Shown here: piece by piece, positions 1 to 7,858 of the stretch
Numbering within the stretch: the first letter of the stretch is position 1
Layout of the letters: each line of letters begins with the position of its first letter
IMG/VR virus record: IMGVR_UViG_3300044628_000292
Span: 1 to 35,749 of that record
Direction: 5' to 3' (one strand)
From: a virus
Length of the DNA: 35,749 nt
Translations under genes and position numbers: made by a program
Notes under the pieces: generated by a model
Database searches by the model: none
Told to the model about the DNA's origin: nothing
What the model saw: only the letters and a program-made list of their open reading frames with translations

Positions 1-155
1 ATGATTTTATCAACTTAACGGCTGGCTTTATTACGTTAAGTGATTCGACGTTGCGTACCGAAATTACCCGCATTCTTTCTGCCAACAACTTTTTGTATGT
101 ATTTGGCGAAGACAGTATCAACGTCTTTTCGGATGTGCGGGTAGATTCTACGCTT
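1..155. repeat. Terminal direct repeat, left copy (circular overlap)
   Basis: Bases 1-155 match 35595-35749 at 153 of 155 positions. The differences are C/T at 11 versus 35605 and T/C at 29 versus 35623. Both are third-codon-position changes that leave Ile and Phe unchanged in the tail gene. This is what an assembler leaves when a circular or circularly permuted genome is linearised, here with two population variants. Confidence 0.9.
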
Positions 156-974
156 GGCACTACGTTGTTTACGAATACCAACGTATCTGCCTCAGTCGGC
201 TCCAAGCTAAAACACGCTATTTTCCCTTACTTCCGTTCTGTGCTGTTTATGAACGAGTACGGGGTCTATGCGTTGGTGGGTGCAACCACGACCAAGATCA
301 GTGATCCGTTGGATGGCGTGTTCCCACTAATTAACTTTGATGAGTTTATTAGCGGTGGTCAGTGCTTAATCAATAACATTTTATGTGCCGTATTTAACTT
401 TAAGTTCAATGACGATGGCACAGAGCGTTGGATACAGGCAGCATTCTTTGAGCGCAAGTGGTTCTTTACCAATCAATTAACGGATTGCTACTTTGTCGTG
501 CCAGCATTTAAGGATGGATTCTTAAACCTGTATGGCACTAGCGGAAAAGACTTGCATCAGTTTTACGAAGATGTCTTGAATCCGGTAGATATGATTTTGG
601 AAACTGCTTTGTTGCCGATGGGTGATCCTATTCGTGACAAGCAGGCATTAAAGATTGGCATTGAAGCAACCCTTGGTGGTGAGCCAATTGTCTTTGATGC
701 TTATGTGGATTCAGAAAATCAGCAATCGCCAGCCATTGAGTTCTCCAATGCGATCATTTGGGTGAATAATGTTGGCAATCCTATCTCTTGGAGCAACAAC
801 GCATCCTTGTTGATCGGATGGGCTGCGGCAAACAGTGCTGGCAGTGGCTACTATTTGTACAAGAAAGATGCCAAAATGTTTGGCAAGTATTTGGGGATTA
901 CGCTGGAGGGTAGCGTTACTCCATTCACGATTAACGGTTTTGAGTTTGAGCATGAATTGAGAGCGAGGTTCTAA
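1..974 (+). CDS. P22 gp10-like tail (DNA stabilisation) protein, 3' part
   Basis: This is the C-terminal 323 codons of the gene that begins at 34838; the reading frame is open from base 3 with no stop until 972-974. Joined across the circular junction it gives about 576 residues. In P22 the gp10 family plugs the portal and connects it to the tail after packaging; that role is inferred from order (portal, scaffold, coat, gp4-like, this gene, fibres) and general resemblance. The sequence is beta-rich with many aromatic residues and no membrane segment. The TTG at 51 is only an internal codon. The next gene begins directly after the stop (TAAATG). Family call moderate, coding status firm. Confidence 0.75.
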   Translation, partial: DFINLTAGFITLSDSTLRTEITRILSANNFLYVFGEDSINVFSDVRVDSTLGTTLFTNTNVSASVGSKLKHAIFPYFRSVLFMNEYGVYALVGATTTKISDPLDGVFPLINFDEFISGGQCLINNILCAVFNFKFNDDGTERWIQAAFFERKWFFTNQLTDCYFVVPAFKDGFLNLYGTSGKDLHQFYEDVLNPVDMILETALLPMGDPIRDKQALKIGIEATLGGEPIVFDAYVDSENQQSPAIEFSNAIIWVNNVGNPISWSNNASLLIGWAAANSAGSGYYLYKKDAKMFGKYLGITLEGSVTPFTINGFEFEHELRARF

Positions 975-2498
975 ATGCCAGTACCTAATACATTTGCAAA
1001 TGCAACGGCAACGATACCGTTATCGCAACTGGATGCTAACTTTGCAACCACGATTACGCTTGGCAATACGGCAATACAGCTAGGCAACACGGTTAGCACA
1101 TTAAACAACATGACGTTGGCGAATGTCACTGTCACCAGTGGCAATGTGACGCTAACTAACGTGACGGTTACGACTGCTAATGTCACGACAGGCAATATAA
1201 CTAATTTAATAAGTGGTAATGTTGCCATAACAGGTGGCAGTGTTAACGGCACGACGTTAGGTGCTTCTAATGCTGCCTCTGCCAACGTGACTACTTTGAC
1301 TACAAGTTCAACTGTCACAGTCAATGGCGGCACTGCAAATACGGTTCAGTATTTGGACTCTAGCAAAGTCATGAGCGGCTCTGCCAACTTGACCTTCGAT
1401 GGCACAACGCTTGGCGCGGCGCAGCTTACGGTCAACAGCAACAACATCTCAGCGGTCAATAGCTTGGGTTTCCGTAACCGCATCATTAACGGTGATATGC
1501 GGATCGACCAGAGGAATAACGGGGCGAGTGTTACTCCTGCCGTAGATGGTTATACACTTGATAGATGGAGTGTTCTTATTTCACAAGCTTCTAAATTTAG
1601 TGTAGAACAAACAATTTCAGGAGTAGTAGCTCCTGTTGGGTTTACCGATTATCTTGGATGCACTTCTTTATCAGCATATTCAGTTTTAACTGCTGATTAT
1701 TTTACTGTGCGGCAGGCTATTGAAGGTTTTAACATCGCAGATTTAGGCTGGGGAACAGCAAATGCTAAGACAGTTACTTTGTCATTTTGGGTGCGTAGTT
1801 CATTAACAGGTACTTTTGGGGGGTCTTTTCAAAATAACACTTCAGCCCGCAGTTATCCATATACTTACACAATTTCTACAGCAAACACTTGGGAGCAAAA
1901 ATCAGTAACTATTGCTGGTGATACTAGCGGAACATGGCAAACAGGGAATTTAACAGGGATTTTTATTTATTTTGGTCTTGGTGTTGGGTCAACATTTAGC
2001 GGAACAGCGGGAGCATGGGCTGGCAGTAATTTCCTATCAGCTACAGGCGCAACCTCTGTAGTCGGCACAAACGGAGCCACCTTCTACATCACCGGCGTAC
2101 AACTAGAAGCTGGCTCAGTAGCAACACCGTTCGAGCGCAGAGATTATGGGCGTGAGTTGGCGATGTGCCAGCGTTATTACTGTAGATTTCAAGGACAAGC
2201 AGGAGCGCCAACCCCAATTTGTGCAGCGTTTTTGGCTTCAACGACTTCCGCGCAGGGTTCTATTTCTTTTCCAGTAACAATGAGAGCCAATCCCACTCAA
2301 TCGGGGTCTGCTGCTGCTGATGTTGAGGTAACTTGGTCAGCGGGAACATCTGCCACATCTGCGTTGACTTTAGATTTGGTGTCCCCAAACAACGCTCTTT
2401 TGAGAATTACTACGTCTGGACTGACCACAGGACAAGGTGCTTACTATCGCGTGGCAAGTGGTGCAACAAAATTTCTTGATTTTTCTGCGGAGTTGTAA
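975..2498 (+). CDS. Tail fibre / receptor-binding protein
   Basis: 507 residues. The N-terminal part (about 30-110) is a degenerate repeat of Asn-Val-Thr units (NVTVTSGNVTLTNV and similar), as in fibre shafts. The middle (about 170-385) reads as a carbohydrate-binding-like beta domain (RNRIINGDMRIDQRN, then VTLSFWVRSS). It is followed by GVQLEAGSVATPFERRDYG and ELAMCQRYY, a signature common near the C-terminal part of phage fibre proteins. It should bind the host surface at the tail tip. A GAGG ribosome site lies 6 bases before ATG. Bases about 1550-2050 look more AT-rich than the flanks, suggesting a swapped domain. Confidence 0.8.
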   Translation: MPVPNTFANATATIPLSQLDANFATTITLGNTAIQLGNTVSTLNNMTLANVTVTSGNVTLTNVTVTTANVTTGNITNLISGNVAITGGSVNGTTLGASNAASANVTTLTTSSTVTVNGGTANTVQYLDSSKVMSGSANLTFDGTTLGAAQLTVNSNNISAVNSLGFRNRIINGDMRIDQRNNGASVTPAVDGYTLDRWSVLISQASKFSVEQTISGVVAPVGFTDYLGCTSLSAYSVLTADYFTVRQAIEGFNIADLGWGTANAKTVTLSFWVRSSLTGTFGGSFQNNTSARSYPYTYTISTANTWEQKSVTIAGDTSGTWQTGNLTGIFIYFGLGVGSTFSGTAGAWAGSNFLSATGATSVVGTNGATFYITGVQLEAGSVATPFERRDYGRELAMCQRYYCRFQGQAGAPTPICAAFLASTTSAQGSISFPVTMRANPTQSGSAAADVEVTWSAGTSATSALTLDLVSPNNALLRITTSGLTTGQGAYYRVASGATKFLDFSAEL

Positions 2499-2500
2499 TC

Positions 2501-2683
2501 ATGCAATACAAGATTCAAAACGGCCTTGATGGTACGCCCTGCTCGGTGGCTATTGTCGGGAAGTTGATCAGCATCCCCTTCGACCCAGCCAACACAGACT
2601 ATCAAGCCTTTTTAACTTGGTGCGCCGAGGGCAACGAACCATTGCCAGCAGATGAAGGAGAACAAACCGATGGAGGAACATGA
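2501..2683 (+). CDS. Small protein downstream of fibre, possible fibre-assembly-type protein
   Basis: 60 residues, ATG after GGAG-TTGTAATC. The stretch FDPANTDYQAFLTWCAEG followed by an acidic Pro-rich tail resembles short proteins commonly encoded next to tail fibres (fibre-assembly or XkdW-like types). Its stop overlaps the next start. It has no membrane segment or catalytic motif. Function is inferred from position only. Confidence 0.6.
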   Translation: MQYKIQNGLDGTPCSVAIVGKLISIPFDPANTDYQAFLTWCAEGNEPLPADEGEQTDGGT

Positions 2684-3015
2684 TGGCTGTTAATTCACCT
2701 TTTACTCCGTCCGGTAACACGGTAGCGTTTGTTGCTGCTACAACAGCACCAACAGCGGTTCAAGCCGTGTCTTCAACTTTGGGTGGAAATCAATACAGAG
2801 TTATTAACGCTGGTTCTGTGACAGCGTTTTTAGGCTTTGGTGCAAGCGCAGCGGCAGCAAATGCAGCAGCAGCGATTGTGACTTCTTCCGGTCAAGCGTT
2901 GCCATTGTTGGCTGGAACGGATGAAATTATTACTTTTACCCCAAACGCTTATTTCACAGCAATTACTAGCAGCAGCAATGCAGCAATCTACATAACCCCA
3001 GGTGACGGGAGTTAA
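2683..3015 (+). CDS. Small beta-rich virion-associated protein (paralogue of 13876-14223)
   Basis: 110 residues, starting at the second of two adjacent ATGs (2680 and 2683) because that gives a 6-base gap from GGAGG. It is rich in Ala, Thr and Ser and predicted to be mostly beta. It ends AIYITPGDGS, which matches the end of the 115-aa product at 13876-14223 (TVYVTPGEGL). Both also share a pattern of a small hydrophobic core around an Asn/Gly turn. It lies between two fibre genes, so a role as an accessory fibre or head decoration protein is plausible but unproven. Confidence 0.6.
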   Translation: MAVNSPFTPSGNTVAFVAATTAPTAVQAVSSTLGGNQYRVINAGSVTAFLGFGASAAAANAAAAIVTSSGQALPLLAGTDEIITFTPNAYFTAITSSSNAAIYITPGDGS

Positions 3016-3018
3016 CAA

Positions 3019-3996
3019 ATGTTAAAGACGGTCAGCACTTACGTTAATGTTATCGGCGCTCTTGTTTACAGGGGAACGTGGGATGCTGCGACAAATAATC
3101 CAACCCTTACTTCTAGCGTTGGAAATAAAGGTGATTACTATTATGTAAATGTTGCTGGTTCTACTAATCTGAATGGAATTACTGATTGGCAAATTGGTGA
3201 TCTTGCTATTTTTAATGGCGCTGTTTGGCAAAAAGTTGATAACACGGATGCCGTTCAATCAGTAAACGGTCAGACAGGTGCGGTTGTGCTTACCGCTGCC
3301 AATGTTGGGGCTACACCTAACACCACGTTTGTTTTAGCAGGCACGGGTATTTCCGGTGGTGGGCAGTTGACCGGCAATGTCACCATTAACTTGGCTAACA
3401 CGGCGGTGACAGCCGGTACTTACGGCACTGCCAGCCAAGTATCTCAAGTTACGGTTGACGCTCAAGGTAGGATTACCAGCGCAGCCAATGTAGCCATTGC
3501 TATTGCGAACTCTGCGGTGTCTGGCCTTGGCACAATGGCAACTCAGAATGCCAACAATGTGGCAATTACAGGTGGCAATGTTACCGCTACCAATGTCACT
3601 ACAACGAATTCCTTTATCGGCTCGGCATTTCAGGCTTCAGGTAGCGCAGGCGGTACACTAAAAAGTTCAAGCGGTGCAGCCCAAATGCAGTGGGGATCAG
3701 GCGGTGGTAACAACCTATCGCTTGAAGTTGCTACAAATATCAATCCTGCTAACGCTGCGGTAAGTATCAGCCCGACAGGTTCAGGTACGGTATCAATCAA
3801 TCCTGCTGGTGGTGGATCTGCCAACCTGACAAACATTACTGCGGCTAATGTAACCGTTACTGCCAACTTGTTTGCTAACCTAACAACTACCAGTACAGCG
3901 GCTATGCCTGATCCTAGTTTGCCGCTAGCACCAGAAGGTTACATAACGGTCTATGTCAACGGAAGCGCCAAGAAAATCCCTTATTACGGAGTCTGA
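3019..3996 (+). CDS. Second tail fibre-like protein
   Basis: 325 residues after a GGGAG site. The N-terminal 75 residues contain YRGTWDAATNNPTLTS and GDYYYVNVAGS, the beta module found in many phage fibres that carries a WQIGDLAIFNG motif. Then comes VQSVNGQTGAVVLTAANVGA, a typical fibre linker. Next are Gly/Asn/Thr-rich repeats (GTGISGGGQLTGNVTINLAN, ITGGNVTATNVTT) like those in the 975-2498 fibre. The short C-terminal end (LPLAPEGYITVYVNGSAKKI) probably makes the tip. It probably pairs with the first fibre in the tail. The exact role, fibre versus collar, cannot be told. Confidence 0.72.
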   Translation: MLKTVSTYVNVIGALVYRGTWDAATNNPTLTSSVGNKGDYYYVNVAGSTNLNGITDWQIGDLAIFNGAVWQKVDNTDAVQSVNGQTGAVVLTAANVGATPNTTFVLAGTGISGGGQLTGNVTINLANTAVTAGTYGTASQVSQVTVDAQGRITSAANVAIAIANSAVSGLGTMATQNANNVAITGGNVTATNVTTTNSFIGSAFQASGSAGGTLKSSSGAAQMQWGSGGGNNLSLEVATNINPANAAVSISPTGSGTVSINPAGGGSANLTNITAANVTVTANLFANLTTTSTAAMPDPSLPLAPEGYITVYVNGSAKKIPYYGV

Positions 3997-3998
3997 CA

Positions 3999-4220
3999 GT
4001 GGAACCTCAGTTCCTTATCAACATTCTTTTTGCAGCCGCAGGAGCCGCTTTTGGGTGGATACTGAACAGTATCTCGCGCTCAATCATCAGGATCGAGGAC
4101 AGAATGGCAGAAATGCCAATGATGTATGTCAATCGGGATGATTACCGAGCAGACATTCAAGAGATAAAGGGAATGCTTGGCAAAATCTTTGACCGTTTGG
4201 ATCAAAAGGCCGATAGATGA
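3999..4220 (+). CDS. Small membrane-anchored protein
   Basis: 73 residues, GTG start preceded by GGAG. Residues 5-24 (FLINILFAAAGAAFGWILNS) form one membrane segment, followed by a charged amphipathic helix (DYRADIQEIKGMLGKIFDRL). Very similar short proteins are common in podovirus late regions beside fibres, usually unannotated; holin- or spanin-like roles have been guessed for such proteins. Its stop overlaps the next start by 4 bp (ATGA), beginning a chain of tightly coupled genes that includes the acyl carrier protein and ketosynthase. Confidence 0.65.
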   Translation: MEPQFLINILFAAAGAAFGWILNSISRSIIRIEDRMAEMPMMYVNRDDYRADIQEIKGMLGKIFDRLDQKADR

Positions 4221-4564
4221 GCCTGAACATGGATGCGCTGGCGACTCCGATCTTCGGAGAGCCGGACAGCCTCCGCGACTTCCTGTTTGAAAACGGCATT
4301 CAACACCAAGTCTTTTGGGAAAGACTGACTGACGCTGGCTTCTATGTGCCACGCTACCCCATCATTGATGCTGACCCGCAAGACCTTGACGATTGGCTGT
4401 TAATACATCAACAAGAACACCAAGCGTACTCCACTATTCTTAACCTGAATGACCCCTTTAATCTGCTAGACTTGGATTTCAACCAAGAGGATGACTTTTA
4501 CGATTGGGTAAATAGTCACTTGTTGATCCATGAGCAAATAGCACGAACACTGGGGGTGACATGA
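4217..4564 (+). CDS. Conserved-type hypothetical protein, acidic, His-containing
   Basis: 115 residues, strongly acidic, rich in Asp, Leu and Trp. It has two related stretches: DDWLLIHQQEHQ (about 58-69) and YDWVNSHLLIHEQIA (about 94-108). Each is a Trp followed by a HxxxH pair on a helix, which could be a metal site or a dimer interface. There is no signal peptide. It is joined by ATGA overlaps both to the upstream membrane protein and to the acyl carrier protein downstream, so it is made together with them. I do not recognise a family and assign no function. Confidence 0.65.
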   Translation: MSLNMDALATPIFGEPDSLRDFLFENGIQHQVFWERLTDAGFYVPRYPIIDADPQDLDDWLLIHQQEHQAYSTILNLNDPFNLLDLDFNQEDDFYDWVNSHLLIHEQIARTLGVT

Positions 4565-4854
4565 TTTCCGATGAAGACTTCTTGCGGCTGTTTAATACCG
4601 CAATGGCACTGGCTAAACCAATGGGAAAGCCAACCGTAAACGCCGAACAGATAGATTCTGGCTTTGAAACCATTGACGTTGATAGCCTAGATTTATTGAT
4701 AATTGCCATGTACTTGTGTGATGCCTTTGCCGTTCCAGAAGAGATTGGCAAGGAAATGAGGCCAGCAAACTTGCGGGAAATGAAAGACTTTCTGGTGGCT
4801 AATGCGACTGTAGAAGGTTTTGATGTCAATTCAGCCATAGCGGTGATGCAATGA
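4561..4854 (+). CDS. Acyl carrier protein
   Basis: 97 residues. The segment IDVDSLDLLIIAMYLCDAFA (about 38-57) matches the ACP signature: Asp-Ser-Leu-Asp with Ser42 as the predicted 4'-phosphopantetheine site, at the start of an acidic recognition helix. Then come VPEEIGKEM and a final helix LREMKDFLVAN, as in AcpP helix IV. The protein is acidic and slightly longer than AcpP (78 aa), with an extra C-terminal tail. It would carry acyl chains as thioesters after modification by a host phosphopantetheinyl transferase; none is seen in this window. Its stop overlaps the ketosynthase start by 4 bp, which strongly suggests they work together. Confidence 0.85.
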   Translation: MISDEDFLRLFNTAMALAKPMGKPTVNAEQIDSGFETIDVDSLDLLIIAMYLCDAFAVPEEIGKEMRPANLREMKDFLVANATVEGFDVNSAIAVMQ

Positions 4855-5975
4855 GCCTATTTCTAACCTACGGGCATACCGTATCCAACCCGCAAACCAC
4901 GCTGATGGAAGACATTTTGCACCCACAGCGTGTGCATTTCATACCGGAAAGCTACCAAGGCACTAAACAAGGCTTTAAGTATGCTCCGCATAATCTTGCC
5001 AACATGGTGATGGCACCAGCAACGCTGGAATGGCTGCGGGAAAACCCGGCACTAGGCAAGACTGCTTTTATTCTAGCAGCAGGCAATGCCCACTTTGCTG
5101 GCATCAACCCGCGCAAAAACCAAACGAACACGCAGTTGCATTATGAGTACAAGTTTTTGCCCTTCACGCTTACGCAAGTCATGGCTGGCAGGCTGGCAAA
5201 TATGATCTGCCAACCCGATTACATTGCTACTGACTCCACCGCCTGCGCATCCAGCCTCAAAGTCATGATGGACTGCTTGATGCTGGAAGCCTTTGGCTTT
5301 ACCCGTTTCATCATCCTGTCTGTGGAAGATGCCGTATCTAATTCCGTTTTGCAATTCTTTGGTGATTCAGGTGCCTGCCTAACCTTGGCTGAAGAAACTA
5401 AGAAAGACATTAAGCCTAGCGCCTTTGACAGTACAAATGGCGGCTTTTACGTTGGTCAAGGCGCTGCCTTTGCTGTTTTGCAAACAGAAGGTGAGGTCAA
5501 CCACTATGGTCTGACCCCAAAAGCTAGGCTTGTCGGTGCCTACCATGCGGCAGAAAAGTGGAACAATGCCATAGGTCAAGCACCTGATGGCACGGGCTAT
5601 GTAGATGCTATTGAAGGTGCCATGCGGTATGGAGAAGTGTTCCCAATTGACATCAAAATTGTGAAGACACACGGCACTGGCACAGAGTCTAACAACGTGT
5701 CTGAAAAGTTAGCATTGATGAACACTTTGGATAGCTTTGTAGCAACGTCATTTAAACCAAAAATAGGTCACACAATGGGCGCTTCGGGCTTGCTAGAAAC
5801 GCTACTTTTGCTTGACAATCTGGTTTATGGTGTTGTACCTGCTATTCCTAACCGGACAGAAAAAGACGATATTTTCCTGTCTGAAGACTGCGAGACTCCT
5901 GATGGGCTGATCCTTAGTCTTGCCGCTGGAATGGGTAATGTGTATTCCGCAGCAATCTTTGACCCAGTGAGGTGA
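4851..5975 (+). CDS. Beta-ketoacyl-ACP synthase (FabF/KAS-like)
   Basis: 374 residues with a complete condensing-enzyme active site. The nucleophile is Cys132 in DSTACASSLK, the first His is His274 in KTHGTGT, and the second is His307 in GHTMGASGLLE. Lys302 (His minus 5) and Glu316 (His plus 9) sit where FabF has its conserved Lys and Glu. KAS enzymes join a malonyl unit to an acyl thioester on ACP with loss of carbon dioxide. It is shorter than typical FabF (about 410 aa). The C-terminal GFGGTN-type loop is replaced by AAGMGNVY, so chain-length preference may differ. Coupled to the ACP gene by ATGA; no reductase or dehydratase lies nearby, so host enzymes would complete a cycle. Confidence 0.88.
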   Translation: MSLFLTYGHTVSNPQTTLMEDILHPQRVHFIPESYQGTKQGFKYAPHNLANMVMAPATLEWLRENPALGKTAFILAAGNAHFAGINPRKNQTNTQLHYEYKFLPFTLTQVMAGRLANMICQPDYIATDSTACASSLKVMMDCLMLEAFGFTRFIILSVEDAVSNSVLQFFGDSGACLTLAEETKKDIKPSAFDSTNGGFYVGQGAAFAVLQTEGEVNHYGLTPKARLVGAYHAAEKWNNAIGQAPDGTGYVDAIEGAMRYGEVFPIDIKIVKTHGTGTESNNVSEKLALMNTLDSFVATSFKPKIGHTMGASGLLETLLLLDNLVYGVVPAIPNRTEKDDIFLSEDCETPDGLILSLAAGMGNVYSAAIFDPVR

Positions 5976-5977
5976 TT

Positions 5978-6430
5978 ATGGTTCAGATGGTGGACAGTCG
6001 AGAACAAGAACTCAGTCCAGAAGATATTGTAGCCATTGCTGCAATGAATACTGATGCAGGCGTTGATCGCTCAAAAGCAATCGCTATGATTAACGAAGAA
6101 CTAAAGATGGATGACACCTTGTTTATCCGTCAAGGCAATACTCTTTTTATCATTCATAAGGCAAAACCGGGCGTCGGTTGGTTTCGCGCATTGAATGCTG
6201 ACGTTGCTGCCAACTATCTTGAGAACAGCGTAGAGTTTATCCGCGCTTGTTACAAGATGGGTTTCGACACAATGGCATCCACTTTCCGTGATCCTGCCAT
6301 TCTGCAAATCTTCCGTTATATCTCAAAGAACCCACCCAATCCTGAGATGGGTTACAACTTGCGCCAAACGTCTGACGGTCAGTTTATGGGAAGTATTAAA
6401 ACTGGGCCAGCAAGAGGAGGTGTGCAATGA
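5978..6430 (+). CDS. Hypothetical protein, weakly GNAT-like; T7 gp13-like position
   Basis: 150 residues starting at ATG 5978, since GAGG lies 5 bases upstream; a GTG at 5972 is the alternative. The layout (acidic helical N-terminus, DTLFIRQGNTLFIIHKAKPG beta hairpin, two helices around SVEFIRACYKMGFD, then a C-terminal strand) recalls small GNAT acetyltransferases and the T7 gp13 group. T7 gp13 also precedes the internal virion proteins. No clear acetyl-CoA loop motif is visible. It overlaps the next gene by ATGA and follows the ketosynthase by 2 bases, so it could use acyl groups from the ACP, but that is speculation. Confidence 0.6.
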   Translation: MVQMVDSREQELSPEDIVAIAAMNTDAGVDRSKAIAMINEELKMDDTLFIRQGNTLFIIHKAKPGVGWFRALNADVAANYLENSVEFIRACYKMGFDTMASTFRDPAILQIFRYISKNPPNPEMGYNLRQTSDGQFMGSIKTGPARGGVQ

Positions 6431-7857
6431 GTGGCATTCCTATTGTTGGTGATGTTATTGACTTTGCGGGCGATATTGTCGAAGCTGTTGGCGATTTTGT
6501 GGAAGACGTTGTTGAAGTAGTCGGTGACGTTATTGAATACGTTGTTGAAAACCCTGAAGTTTTAATTATTGCCGTTGTTGCGCCACAGCTTTTACCTAAA
6601 ATTGGCATAACGGGCATTGCGGTTCAACCTGTAACTGCTGGTTTGATTTCAGCGTCGCAAGGCGGTGACTTAGAAGACATTGGTAAAGCCGCGCTTGGTA
6701 GCTTTGTCGGTCAAGGCGTTGGCATTCCTGTGGCAAAAGGTGTTGGCAATGTTGTTGGCACTGGAAATGCAGCCCAAGTTGCTTTAGCTAATTTTGCTGG
6801 TGGTGCTGCTGGTGGTGCTGCTGGCGCTGTGGTAACAGGTCAAGATGTTGGCGAAGCCGCTGTTATTAGCGGATTAGGTTCTGCTGGCGCGTCTTTGGCG
6901 CGTTCAGGTGCGGTTTCATTGGGGCAACAACCACAAAGTTTAGCTGGCGACGTTGCCGCTGACATTGGTGAGGCTGTAGGTCGTACCGCTGCCGGTGGAG
7001 ACATAAGACAAGAATTAGCTGGTGCTGCACTAAGTTCTTTAAGCAGAGAAGGCCAAATAGCACTAGATGAATTAAGAAGCAGACCAGAAACCGCTGCAAC
7101 GAAACAAGCGATTGCTGCATTCTCTCAGCCTCGCAGCCCCGGTGTTGGTACACAACTTGGTGAGGCACTAGCGCAAAATAGAGAGGCAGGGTTTGCTTCA
7201 ACTGAACCAGAGCAAATTGGTGATTTAACCATAACAAAAACTGGTCAATATGCCAAAGACGGTGTATTGCCGACAGTTATTGTTACTCCAAACAAACCCG
7301 GAGACGGTGAAGGATTTGGTGGTGATGTTCGCACTGGTCGAACCATTCCGAGTTCGTTGCCATCCGGTAGAGCTAAAGCTGCTGGCACAGCAGGTGGTGT
7401 TACAACCACTGCAACTGGTGGCATGGGTGCTGGTGAAGGCGCTGGTGGCAGAGCGCCAGAAGAAATGACGGGCGCTGAGTTGCTCGAAAGTGCAGCGGAA
7501 GGCGAAGAAACAAGAGAGTTGCCAGAGGTCGTGGTTGAAGGTGAAGATGAACTTATTGTTGAGCCAATCGACTTTACTAAGTTTACTGACGAAGAGTTGA
7601 TTGAGTATCTGAATCAAGAGTTTCCATTGACTGAGCCTGAACCCGTTGAACCTGATTTTCAGCCATTAGATGTTAGACCAGCTAGAGGAAGCACTCGAAG
7701 AGCAGCACCAAGTTCAATCAGTCCTCGCGTCGTAGGCACTAGCCCAACAGCAGCAATCGTGGGTGAAAAAGAACCTATTTTTGGTGGTGAGGAAGATGCA
7801 CAGCAAAGCGTATGGAACACCCGTTCCTTGCGTTTAAGAAAGGCATTGGGTGGCTAA
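6427..7857 (+). CDS. Internal virion / ejection-type protein, Gly/Ala-rich
   Basis: 476 residues. The first 45 residues are a long acidic amphipathic run of Val/Asp/Glu (VIDFAGDIVEAVGDFVEDVV). A hydrophobic stretch (about 46-70) follows, then long Gly/Ala-rich helices (about 75-170), a pattern typical of phage internal proteins that enter or cross membranes. The C-terminal half is disordered, rich in Pro, Glu and Gly. It heads a set of four large genes (to 12704) lying after the fibres, the position of ejection proteins in podoviruses. Its start overlaps the previous stop. No enzymatic domain is recognised. Confidence 0.6.
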   Translation: MSGIPIVGDVIDFAGDIVEAVGDFVEDVVEVVGDVIEYVVENPEVLIIAVVAPQLLPKIGITGIAVQPVTAGLISASQGGDLEDIGKAALGSFVGQGVGIPVAKGVGNVVGTGNAAQVALANFAGGAAGGAAGAVVTGQDVGEAAVISGLGSAGASLARSGAVSLGQQPQSLAGDVAADIGEAVGRTAAGGDIRQELAGAALSSLSREGQIALDELRSRPETAATKQAIAAFSQPRSPGVGTQLGEALAQNREAGFASTEPEQIGDLTITKTGQYAKDGVLPTVIVTPNKPGDGEGFGGDVRTGRTIPSSLPSGRAKAAGTAGGVTTTATGGMGAGEGAGGRAPEEMTGAELLESAAEGEETRELPEVVVEGEDELIVEPIDFTKFTDEELIEYLNQEFPLTEPEPVEPDFQPLDVRPARGSTRRAAPSSISPRVVGTSPTAAIVGEKEPIFGGEEDAQQSVWNTRSLRLRKALGG

Positions 7858-7858
7858 T

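Noticed and set aside
971-1333. Long open frame on the minus strand opposite the fibre gene
   Set aside because: It mirrors the Asn-Val-Thr repeat of the fibre gene on the other strand and has a low-complexity Val/Leu/Thr product; no ribosome site.
975-3996. Diversity-generating retroelement target in the fibres
   Set aside because: No reverse transcriptase or template repeat was seen in the window; the repeats are ordinary shaft repeats.
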